A DNA stretch of 64,000 nt, from contig RPFO01001186.1 of the NCBI GenBank assembly GCA_009746045.1, forward strand, positions 32,501-96,500, read 5' to 3'. This document shows, piece after piece, positions 36,781 through 46,689 of this stretch. Every line of letters begins with the position of its first letter. Position 1 is the stretch's first letter. The stretch comes from Mesostigma viride (lineage: Eukaryota; Streptophyta; Mesostigmatophyceae; Mesostigmatales; Mesostigmataceae). Below the pieces are notes generated by a model that was not told where the DNA came from, made no database searches, and worked only from the letters and a program-made list of their open reading frames with translations. The translations under genes were made by a program, and so were the position numbers.

Positions 36781-37054
36781 TTAATTAATTAATTAATTAA
36801 TTAATTAATTAATAGACACGTGACTGCGTCACGTGAGCATAAGTCCTCAGTGGGAGGGGAACATGGGATGGAATGGATCGATGGTATAAGCTATCTAGGT
36901 CCTAGTTACAGGGGTGTGGGCACCGCGGCCCGAATCGCTATGAATGCCATACTTGGTCACACGCGGAGCCCCCACAGGCTTGGTTGGGGGTGGTCTCCTT
37001 CATCACTACTTGCCATCTATCCTTGCGCACCATCTGCAGTCATCATTGTATTAT
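36781..37054 (-). mobile_element. LINE 3' fragment with TTAA tail
   Basis: A 33-bp TTAA tail, hairpin at 36817-36835, then the same 3' UTR as 18192-18310 (tcctcagtgggaggggaaca; ggtcctagttacaggggtgt). Minus orientation, strongly 5'-truncated. Confidence 0.75.
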
Positions 37055-37372
37055 ATTAATTAATTAAGAGACACGTGACTGCGTCACGTGAGCATAAGTC
37101 CGCAGTGGGAGGGGAACACGGGCTTGGCGGCGGTGCTAGTCAGCCGGCTCGAGCTCGGTGAACGGCGGGAGCTCGTTGGGGTCGGCCAGGGGTTCCGTCA
37201 GGGCTGGGTACGTGTAGTCCTGCTCAGCGGCGGGCGGCGTGCCTCCATATTACAGACAAACCAGGAGGCTGCCCGCCTCGGCGGGTGTGAGCCCGTCACG
37301 TCCGCTAGTGTACCACATGTCCATGCCGAGTCTATCACGAAAAGTCCACGACAATGGAGATATGTCACTAAT
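37055..37372 (-). mobile_element. Second LINE 3' fragment, internally rearranged
   Basis: TTAA tail and hairpin (37072-37090), then pieces matching 22790-22890 (reverse transcriptase region) and 18390-18490 (C-terminal region), so internal parts are deleted. It ends at another TTAA run (37376-37394). Confidence 0.65.
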
Positions 37373-37394
37373 TAGTTAATTAATTAATTAATGA

Positions 37395-37645
37395 CATATC
37401 AAGGAGACAACCAGCGCAGGCCAGAAATCGGGAGAATCCGGACCATGGTAGCTCGAGCCTGCCGTTATCTTGTCCGCGTGTTCGAGTCGTTCAGGATGAT
37501 GAAGATGAATGGTGATGGAAATGTGTATCCTTGTGCATTGAAATTATGGCTGGCTTACGTGTAGAGCGACTAGATGACCTAGACGGTGGGGCCGGAAACA
37601 GCATGCTTGATCAGGGCGTGTGTTTCGAGCCTAACTGGAGGTATA
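37395..37645 (+). repeat. Dispersed repeat R3, copy 2
   Basis: Starts caaggagacaaccagcgcag and matches 43888-44086 over its first 200 bp, then continues like 23120-23175 (cttgatcagggcgtgtgttt). Confidence 0.75.
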
Positions 37646-37714
37646 TATATTAGTTGCATGCCTATCTCACCTCCGTAATCTATCATTCTCAATGAATATA
37701 TATTATAAAAATAT

Positions 37715-37846
37715 TATGACTTACAGCCCACACCCCTGTAACTAGGACCTAGATAGCTTATACCATCCATTCCATCCCATGTTCCCCCCCCACTGAGGAC
37801 TTATGCTCACGTGACGCAGTCACGTGTATATTAATTAATTAATTAA
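37715..37846 (+). mobile_element. LINE 3' UTR fragment, plus orientation
   Basis: Reverse complement of 36840-36930, ending with hairpin CACGTGACGCAGTCACGTG (37808-37826) and a TTAA tail. Confidence 0.75.
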
Positions 37847-38675
37847 TGACTTTATACAGCAGAGTTCACAACTTCAAGCTGTTGGGGAGCTGGCTTCCTG
37901 ACACCGCCGACGATGTGGACACCCGCATCGGCCTTGCCTGGGCCAAGCTCCGTTCGCTCACACCCTACTGGCGCTCGAAGGGCCTGGACGGGCACCGCAA
38001 GCGCATGCTCTTCAAGGTCCTCGTCCTCACGGTGCTCACGTATGGCGCCGAGGCGTGGACCCTCCCACCCAAACTGGCAGCTCGGCTCGACGGCACAGTT
38101 TACAGGATGCTCCGGCAGGTCCTTAATGTAGGTTTTTCCGAGCGTCCGTCATCAGAGTCTCTGTATCATGGCATGCCTCGTGTTTCGGACGAGATTAGGC
38201 AGCGTAGGATAGCATTTGTAGGACACCTTGCCCGCACCAGCCAGGTCGACACCACCCTTGGTCTGGCCGGCCCCCAGCGGCTTGGACAGCCAGGGCGGCA
38301 CATTCTGACCTGGCCTGGCCCCAAGGACATTCCCAAAAGGGTAGGGAAACCTGTCACCAACTACGTTCAGATGTTGCTGGACGACCTAGTGGTCCCAGCC
38401 CAGTTTGAGCACCGCATCCACTCTCTCTCCCGTCTTTGGACTGCCATGCAGGACAAGACGCGGTGGAAGAAGATTGTCAAGGCGCACACGCCCGACCCTG
38501 TGGGCAAGCCACCTCCCCCCAAGCGGAGGAGGCGTTTTGATGAGTAGGGTAGTTAGGATTTTCTAGATAGAGTTAGGATAGTTCGATCACGCGGCTTCCT
38601 CCACCCCATCCATCATGAAATATGTGCTACATGACCTCCCCACGGAGGCATGTTATAATTTAATTTAATTTAATT
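37846..38675 (+). mobile_element. LINE C-terminal coding fragment with 3' UTR
   Basis: The open frame to 38547 (233 residues) covers the end of a non-LTR reverse transcriptase and the following region: NFKLLGSWLPDTADDVDTRI, LTVLTYGAEAWTL, RQRRIAFVGHLAR and a basic C-terminus (PPPPKRRRRFDE). Such segments follow the YADD domain in RTE-like LINEs. The catalytic domain is missing, so it is 5'-truncated. The 3' UTR ends near tgttataatttaatttaatt at 38651. Confidence 0.8.
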
Positions 38676-38829
38676 TTTTTTTACAGCAGAGTGAAATCAC
38701 TCAAACCATTTGAAGCAAACGCCCATGTATAAACCTATATATATTATAAATATATAATTACTTACAGCAGACCTATAAACCTATATAGATAGATAGATAG
38801 ATAGATAGACCATTGTGGATCGTGCATAC
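38676..38829 (+). repeat. AT-rich junction with ATAG microsatellite
   Basis: A TATAGATAGATAG run at 38784-38810 and a repeated acttacagcag motif between two LINE fragments. Confidence 0.6.
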
Positions 38830-39289
38830 CGACTCAGCTCTGGACCATGGGTCAGCCTAACTTGCTCCGCTCAGCAGCTTGGCCAGCCTGGGCGGCACAT
38901 CCTAACGTGGCCAGGCCCTAAGGACAACCCCCGCCGGGCTGGCAAGCGAGCAAACTATACAGAGCAGTTGCTGGCTGACCTTCACGGTCCCAGCTTAAAG
39001 TTTGAACACCGTATCTCCTCCCTTTCCCTCGCCTGGACGGCCATGCTAGACAAGAGGCGATGGCAGACCATTGTCGAGGCCCACGAGCCCGCCGCTGTGG
39101 GCGAACCCCCGTGGAGGGTCCCCCCATGCAGGAGGAAGGGACGCTCTATACTGCATTGCGTAGTTAGGTTTGTAGCTTAGGCTAGATTAGATTAGTTTGG
39201 TTTTCCGCGGTTCAGTCCCCACCCACCCCACCCACCCCACCCACCCCACCCACCCACCCCACCCACCCCACCCACCCCACCCACCCCAC
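38830..39289 (+). mobile_element. LINE 3' fragment, left part, host of the Gypsy-like insertion
   Basis: It encodes QLGQPGRHILTWPGPKDNPR and FEHRISSLSLAWTAMLDKRR, parallel to 38270-38470. Its 3' UTR runs into a CCCAC tract (39215-39289). The matching right part is at 55936-56095, on the other side of the LTR element. Confidence 0.8.
39215..39289 (+). repeat. CACCC-type satellite in the LINE 3' UTR
   Basis: Alternating CACCC and CACC units. The same tract continues at 55936-56032 after the LTR element, and a shorter version is in the minus-strand LINE end at 56335-56365. Confidence 0.9.
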
Positions 39290-39856
39290 TGTTACGTCTC
39301 AAACCTCTACCGCCACCTCTACCTCTACCTGGCCTAATGCTACCTAAACTAGTAAGGCCGCCTCTAGTAAAACCCCTAGCGAAAGACGAACGAGACGATC
39401 CAGATCTCAGTGCACTTACGTAAGTATTACTGTAATACGCCATAAGCCATTTACACAAACCCGTTTACTCCAGGAATAGAGGAAGGAAACACAACTACAC
39501 TGCCATGACCCAAGCTAATATGTGTTAATTTTTCATTTAACACACGCCGAGTGACCACACAAGGAGTGGAACGTGCATAAATGGTCACCAACGGTCCACC
39601 ATGCTCGGGCCGACATGGCCCTCGCCTACAGATGCACCGGCACAGACACAGCTGCACGCTGGTCCACTACATTTTACCAAAGGATAAGGACCACTACTAA
39701 AGTACGCGGCGCGGCGCCCAAAAGCACCCAATGTACCACAGTACTGTTACGGGGACAATAGTGTCCCAGTTGGATCTACACATAAACCTAGGGACAACCG
39801 AGGCAAGGGACCTAATTTACGTCCGTAACTACAACGAATTGTTACGCGACGTAACA
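39290..39856 (-). repeat. 3' LTR of the Gypsy-like element
   Basis: 567 bp, uninterrupted, and nearly identical to the other copy outside the insertion. It has a TTT indel near 39531. Confidence 0.88.
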
Positions 39857-39927
39857 CCTCCCCCCCCCACAAAGGTAGGGAGCCCTCTCCCTACGCACAG
39901 GGAGGACACCAAGGGGTAGGAAACCTA

Positions 39928-40639
39928 CTACTGTTCCCCCTCCCCCCCCAAATCCATAGGAACTAACCCCGAAGAAGACCCTGGCGAAAAAGCCACTGCT
40001 GGAGGGTCACGAGGGAGCGAAGAGGGTGCAGGAGCCTGATTATCATAGGGGAACCCTGGGGGTCCTGTCTGCACAGCATTCAGCCTCCTACCTAGGGGTA
40101 GCTGAGGGAATGCGTCCTGGGTTGGGACGAATGGGAGCACGCTGAGGGGTACGAGGAGGGCGAGCGTCGGGATGAGGGGGAGCACCCGAAAGGAACTTGG
40201 GGCACTCACGTTTAAGATGACCTACTTCCTTACAATGATAGCATGTAATATGAGAGACGTCAAGAGCTGAAAGGTCAGTAACGCAAATATCTAATTCTTC
40301 TACATAGGAGTTCTCCTCCTCAGGGGTAAGGATAATATTATTAATACGGGAACGGGTAGGAAGAGAAGGAGTGGTGAAGAAATCTGCTACTCGTAGTAAG
40401 AGATGCTGGCGCACATGCTTGAGGGGCAGGTCAGTAAAACGGTAGGCAGAGAACTGGCGCTTTACTTCACGTAATAAGGGTCTACTGAGGCCTTGGAGGA
40501 AGCGAGCGCGTACTTCTGCGCCCGACAAATCCCTAATTCGTACCATCTGGGCATCAAACTCTTTCATATACTCCTTAAATGATTTAGTACCCTGCTGCAA
40601 GGTACCAAAGGCTAATCTATCCTGCAAATCTGCATCACT
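39928..40639 (-). pseudogene. Gag C-terminal half with zinc knuckle, cut off by an insertion
   Basis: On the minus strand it begins at the transposon border with SDADLQDRLAFGTLQQGTKS and continues FKEYMKEFDAQMVRIRDL, typical of the retrotransposon Gag domain. A CCHC knuckle CYHCKEVGHLKREC lies near 40225-40185. A frame change near 40100-40200 leads to the end MDLGGEGEQ with the stop at 39928. The N-terminal half is 11 kb away at 51568-52600. Confidence 0.82.
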
Positions 40640-40859
40640 CAAACACCCGTAGGTTTGGTAAATTACCACATTTTTGGTAAAATTTTAAAAACTGAATATT
40701 TTTGCTTGTCTGACTCATACTTGGTGCAGGATGCCTCGAGAAATGTATTTGGACCAAAAAACCTTACCCCCCCCCCGACGAAATTGACGTGAAGGTGCTT
40801 TTCAGGGCATTTTGTGCCAAATATGACATGTCAATTTTTCCTGACTGCAGTTTTGCTCA

Positions 40860-42770
40860 TACATAGGCCCATATGTGGTGGTTAAGGTCTATCTAGTGCC
40901 CCAAGAGGGATTGCAAAGTTGCACATTTTTTGGATGCCTGCAGGGGTCCCAACGGTGACGTCAAGTAGCATAAAAACCGCGATGTGGCACGATTTTAGCC
41001 CGTTTAGGCACCCTAGACCATGCAAATGAGCTCAGATTGCAGCCAAACTTGGCAGCTGCCCTTGCCATGCTGACAAAAGAACATGTGCAAAGTTGCACAT
41101 TTTTTGGATGCCTGCAGGGCACCCTGGGTGACGTCAAATAGCATAAAAACCGCGTTTTTGCTCGGTTTTAGCCCATTTAGGCACCCTAGACCATGCAAAT
41201 GAGCTCAGATTGGAGCCAAACTTGGCAGCTGCCCTTGACATGCTGATAAAAGAACATGTGCAAAGTTTCACATGTTTTGGATGCCTGCAGGGCACCCTGG
41301 GTGACGTCAAATAGCATAAAAAATGCATTTTTGCTCGGTTTTAGCCCACTTAGGCACCCTAGACCATGCAAATGAGCTCAGATTGGAGCCAAACTTGGCA
41401 GCTGCCCTTGCCATGCTGATTAAAGAACATGTGCAAAGTTTCACATCTTTTGGATGCCTGCAGGGCACCCTGGGTGACGCCAAGTAGCATAAAAATAATT
41501 GACGTGAAGGCGCAAATACGACATGTCAATTTTTTCTGGCTGCAGTTTTGCTCATACATAGGCCCATATGTGGTGGTTAAGGTCTATCTAGTACCCCAAG
41601 AGGGATTGCAAAGTTGCACATTTTTTGGATACCTGCAGGGGTCCCAACGGTGACGTCAAGTAGCATAAAACCGCGGTTTTGCTCGGTTTTAGCCTGTTTA
41701 GGCACCCTAGACCATGCAAATGAGCTCAGATTGCAGCCAAACTTGGCAGCTGCCCTTGCCATGCTGATAAAAGAACATGTGCAAAGTTGCACATGTTTTG
41801 GATGCCTGCAGGGCACCCTGGGTGACGTCAAATAGCATAAAAAATGCATTTTTGCTCGGTTTTAGCCTGTTTAGGCACCCTAGACCATGCAAATGAGCTC
41901 AGATTGGAGCCAAACTTGGCAGCTGCCCTTGCCATGCTGATAAAAGAACATGTGCAAAGTTTCACATGTTTTGGATGCCTGCAGGGCACCCTGGGTGACG
42001 TCAAATAGCATAAAAACCGCGGTTTTGCTCGGTTTTAGCCCATTTAGGCACCCTAGACCATGCAAATGAGCTCAGATTGGAGCCAAACTTGGCAGCTGCC
42101 CTTGCCATGCTGATAAACGAACATGTGCAAAGTTGCACATTTTTTGGATGCCTGCAGGGCACCCTGGGTGACGTCAAATAGCATAAAAAATGCATTTTTG
42201 CTCGGTTTTAGCCCATTTAGGCACCCTAGACCATGCAAATGAGCTCAGATTGCAACCAAACTTGGCAGCTGCTCTTGCCATGCTGATAAAAGAACACGTG
42301 CAAAGTTGTACATGTTTTGGATACCTGCAGGGCACCCTGGGTGACGCCAAGTAGCATAAAATTAATTGACGTGAAGGCGCAAATACGACATGTCAATTTT
42401 TTCTGGCTGCAGTTTTGCTCTAAATATGACTCATATGTGGTGGTTAAGGTCTATCTAGTACCCCAAGAGGGATTGTAAAGTTGCACATTTTTTGGATACC
42501 TGCAGGGGTCCCAACGGTGACGTCAAGTAGCATAAAACCGCGGTTTTGCTCGGTTTCAGCCCATTTAGGCACCCTATAGACCATGCAAATGAGCTCAGAT
42601 TGCAGCCAAACTTGGCAGCTGCCCTTGCCATGATGAAAAAAGAACATGTGCAAAGTTGCACATTTTTTGGATGCCTGCAGGGCACCCTGGGTGACGTCAA
42701 ATAGCATAAAAGCCGCATTTTTGCTCGGTTTCAGCCCATTTAGGCACCCTAGACCATGCAAATGAGCTCA
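40860..42770 (+). repeat. Left satellite arm, about 11 monomers of 173 bp
   Basis: Successive frames spaced exactly 173 bp show the period (41013/41186; 41707/41880/42053). Each monomer holds tttaggcaccctagaccatg, ATGCAAAT, GGCAGCTGCC, a CTGCAGG site and usually TGACGTCA. A longer variant with gagggattgcaaagttgcac recurs at 40901, 41594 and 42461. Confidence 0.9.
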
Positions 42771-43058
42771 GATTTCACCCTAACTTTCCATATTGCAAAA
42801 AGAACACAAGTCCATGCATGCTCAGTACTGGCCAATCAATGGATTTCACATATCAGTTATCTTTGCGTAATTGACACATGGCCCCGTGCCAACCATTAAT
42901 TGATATATTGACATGACATGACATGACATGACATGAAATCAATAAATCAAAAACGTGTGTGCATGAGGTATAGGCACATTAAAAAACATGGATAGGCAGG
43001 GAATCATGACGACACCATTACCAAGGCGTGCGCATGCTGCGCCACCAGCCTATTATGA
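42771..43058. other. Centre of foldback element, left part
   Basis: Contains an ATGAC pentanucleotide run at about 42912-42937. No gene seen. Confidence 0.5.
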
Positions 43059-43851
43059 TCAATCGCGCTCCGCCTCATCCGCCTCATCATCACTGTCTAC
43101 ACTAATGTCATCAATGTTTTCCATATCCGATTCATCGTCACTTGAGTGGACATCGTGGTGGATGTCGACTGTGGTGGCATTACACACCGGAGGCACAGCA
43201 GGAGCTCCCGTAGAACTGCCAGCACCATTGTCAACTTGGTACTGCTGCAAGACTTGCTCACGGCCAAAAGCAGTTACACCGTAAGGGCACCCACACACAA
43301 ATTTCAGCACGTCCTCTAGCTTGCTATACTCCTCATACTGCCCATCACTCCATACAAGTTTGAAAGCATGGCCCACCTTTGTAACCCACCCATGGAACCT
43401 CTTTTGCCTTCTTGGCTTGCCCGCTAAAAAGAGTGCGCATTTCCGCATGCCTATAGCAATGCAGCACCCCTCTCTCACGGAAGTAAGATTCACATGCCAC
43501 CTGGGTCGTACGTTCTGAGGCTTGCACTGTCTTGTACCCCTCAAAGTCAATGTCAGGATGAAGCTTCAAGGCATCTAGCGTCCCTTGGTTGAGCTTCCTT
43601 GCCCCCGTCAGCTTTGGCGTATGGACTACCGCCCCATTTCCAACGGTCCAGTGTTGCAAAACAATGTCGTTATATGGAACAACTAACCCCTGGTTGCTTT
43701 GCCCACTGGCCGACCCTGCCCCCAGGTGCACCTTATTGAACTGCCCGGTCCACGAGCTGGCGTGATATGGCGCAACCACGATGGAATCTGGGGTTGGCCC
43801 ATCCAAGTCAATAACCTGCGCCAACATGTGGCCCATCCAAAACACGTGCAT
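43059..43851 (-). pseudogene. Decayed ORF in the foldback centre, family unknown
   Basis: One frame (43851 to about 43500) reads HMLAQVIDLDGPTPDSIVVA and QVACESYFRERG. A second, overlapping frame reads KRFHGWVTKVGHAFKLVWSD and GQYEEYSKLEDVLKF and ends in an acidic tail with DDESDMENIDDISVDSDDEA. A single frame change near 43490 would join them. The GWV...F.L.WSDGQYEEY pattern resembles Tudor/Agenet-type reader folds, but this is only a resemblance. It could be cargo or a remnant of the element's own protein. Confidence 0.45.
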
Positions 43852-43887
43852 CGCAAAATCCCACCAAAAGCAATATTAAGTATTATC

Positions 43888-44086
43888 AAGGAGACAACCA
43901 GCGCAGGCCAGAAATCGGGAGAATCCGGACCATGGTAGCTCGAGCCTGCCGTTATCTTGTCCGCGTGTTCGAGTCGTTCAGGATGATGAAGATGAATGGT
44001 GATGGAAATGTGTTGCCTTGTGCATTGAAATTAAATAAAGGCTGGCTTACGTGTAGAGCGACTAGATTACCTAGACGGTGGGGCCT
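43888..44086 (+). mobile_element. SINE-like R3 copy with 12-bp target duplication
   Basis: A 199-bp copy of repeat R3 is flanked by ATTAAGTATTAT at 43876-43887 and 44087-44098. A target duplication of this length suggests LINE-mediated insertion. It has no poly-A tail and no clear tRNA promoter boxes. Confidence 0.65.
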
Positions 44087-44433
44087 AATTAAGTATTATG
44101 ATCACAACAGAAATACTGCGACGACAGCGGCCGGCAAGACCGCTATCACCCAAGGTTTCGGTGACTGCGGCCATTCGGAGAATTCGACCGATCGCGCGCA
44201 TCGTACGCCTTCTGTCAGCAAGGCAACCGCCATCAATATTAATCGAATGTCTAGCATTCTCGCTCAGCCTCGCGTGTCGCTTATAGAGCACCTTTAACTT
44301 ACGACGGCTATGCGAGAAAATTGCTGCCCGAGTGCTGGGATGGTATTGCAGGCTGCATAATTCACACCAGCCCCGGCACCTTCTGCATACGCAGTGCCCG
44401 TGCACGCTGGCACGCACCGCGTGGTTGGCCAGC

Positions 44434-44692
44434 CTGTCAATTATGTCAATTATGTCAATTATGTCAATTATTTGTTTGGGAGCATTTGTAAAGTATTAGA
44501 ATCTTACGTTGTTACATGGTCAAAACTACATAGTCAAAATTACTAGGTCTTGGTATCAAAGCCCTTAGAAAGTGCAGATTTTAGTGATTTTCCTTGGAAA
44601 ATAAAACTTTAACATTGAAAGTCTAGCAAAAGTTTACGCAAACAAATAATTGACATAATTGACATAATTGACATAATTGACATAATTGACAG
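44434..44692. mobile_element. 259-bp foldback MITE with 9-bp repeat arms
   Basis: The left arm is CTGTCAATTATGTCAATTAT... through TTGTTTG (44434-44478). The right arm is its exact complement (44639-44692) with one extra 9-bp unit (ATAATTGAC). A third end with only one unit is at 44782-44799. No coding. Confidence 0.8.
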
Positions 44693-44799
44693 GTCGGACG
44701 AGGACGAGGCCAGGCCTCGGCCTGGTGAGTCGAGACAAAATATAGCCAGCATTTTACGATACCTAATAATGACAGACTGTACAAACAAATAATTGACAG

Positions 44800-46080
44800 A
44801 CTCGTGATGCGACACGAGGACACAGTAAACTGGACAGGACATGCACGTGGTCGCAGTGGCCCCTGCCCAAAAGCCGCCATTTCACAAGCAGCCAACTGCC
44901 AAGCAACGTCGAAGGATTGTTCGTCGCAATGCTATGAATCTGTATAGTCGTATAGACGGCAACATGCGAATTCGGCAGAGGACTACCCATTCCGGCTCAA
45001 ACCATGTCTATTTTATTTGCCATCAATGAGTAATGCCGAATTGGTCGTTGGTCAACGGTTTAGTTTTCGTTGCTCAGTCGTTTCGAAGAGGTTTTATTTA
45101 TAGGCAGCTGGCAGAATGACATACTTCGGAGGTCCTGGGGTAATGGGTTCTCTTGCGTCCTGGAATGTTGCTATTAAACATCTAGAGACACTGCATGACG
45201 GGAGAAAGTCCGGTTGCTGGCTTGGCTAATACCACACCGCGGAAGTACGGTGAAAGGTAGCGCGCTGACCAACCGAGAGTTCGAGTATATTTACAGATCT
45301 GCTGTTATAATAATAATGAATGTTTTGGCATTTTCTCAAGGGGAAATTCTTTTTTTCCCGTGCGAGCACGAGGACTGGCTGCTGATCAATTTTGCAACTC
45401 GTGCAGGCCCTTGATGAATCGAACTTGAGCAGCTGAATACTGCAAGCTGCTGGTGATGCTCACGAGAACGGCTATGTTGGCATTCTCGGCACCATCCATT
45501 GGAAACGTGCAGTCGCGGAACCTATTCCTGGTGAAATGAAGTTTCGGGCAATGGGATTGCAGACTGGACCGGAAGTGGTCGAACCTTGACCCCGATGGCG
45601 GTGATGACCAGTTGTCCTATTGTGACACGCGATCGAGGCAATCAAAAGGTAAGAAGGGCGGGTGTTTTCGAGGCTGAAGCTGTTAAAAAATATGGGCTTA
45701 AGTGCGCATGCAGCATGACCAGGCGTGGACCCTGAGGAGGAAATCAAACTTAGCCCTGCACTTTCTTGGCGTACTTTTGGTTAAGCATTTGGCTGGCCGA
45801 GTGGCCGTTACCACAGTCCGTTGCTTACCACAGTGGCAGGAAGAAATTCGCTTTATTTGCAATGATGAACATGTTAATTGATGTGGGGAAGCATTTTTAG
45901 GTGATAGTACATTGCAACATCTTACTAGGGCCTATCTATAGATTTATCGTTGTGTGAGGCACACCAATCCCTATCCACAACTGTAGCGGCCATCCAGCTG
46001 TGTGAGACTCACTCATGCGAGCACATATGCTCGATTGGGTAATGCGTAGACTAAGTACTAACAGAGGCAGGCCTCCCGAC
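44800..46080. other. Centre of foldback element, right part
   Basis: No gene or known repeat recognised. On the minus strand near 45275 the string TCGGTTGGTCAGCGCGC resembles a tRNA D-arm, but no complete tRNA can be folded. Confidence 0.4.
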
Positions 46081-46081
46081 G

Positions 46082-46662
46082 GCACCCACCCACCCACCCA
46101 CCCACCCACCCACCCACCCACCCACCCACCACCCACCCACCCACCCGCCCCGCCCGCCCGCCCGCCCGCCCGCCCGCCCGCCCGCCCGCCCGCCCGCCCG
46201 CCCGCCCGCCCGCCCGCCCGCCCGCCCGCCCGCCCACCCACCCACCCACCCACCCACCCACCCACCCACCCACCCACCCACCCACCCACCCACCCACCCA
46301 CCCACCCACCCACCCACCCACCCACCCACCCACCCACCCACCCACCCACCGGCCACCCACCCACCCACCGGCCACCCACCCACCCACCCACCCACCCACC
46401 CACCCACCCACCCACCCACCCACCCACCCACCCACCCACCCACCCACCCACCCACCCACCCACCCACCCACCCACCCACCCACCCACCGGCCACCCACCC
46501 ACCCACCGGCCACCCACCCACCCACCCACCCACCCACCCACCCACCCACCCACCCACCCACCCGCCCACCCACCCACCCACCCGCCCACCCACGCACCCA
46601 CCCACCTGCACCTACCCACCTGCACCTACCCACGGGCCACCCACGTACCACCCACCCACCCA
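46082..46662 (+). repeat. CCCA/CCCG tetranucleotide array
   Basis: About 140 units. A CCCG block (about 46146-46233) sits inside CCCA. The block ccggccacccacccaccgg occurs twice (about 46349 and 46487), showing a 138-bp internal duplication. The minus strand is GGGT/GGGC, able to form G-quadruplexes. Protein frames across it are artefacts. Confidence 0.95.
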
Positions 46663-46689
46663 CCCATTTGAAATGTCGTATTCGCGCCT

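Noticed and set aside
45230-45310. tRNA-like D-arm on the minus strand
   Set aside because: Only the D-arm resembles a tRNA; anticodon and T arms are missing.
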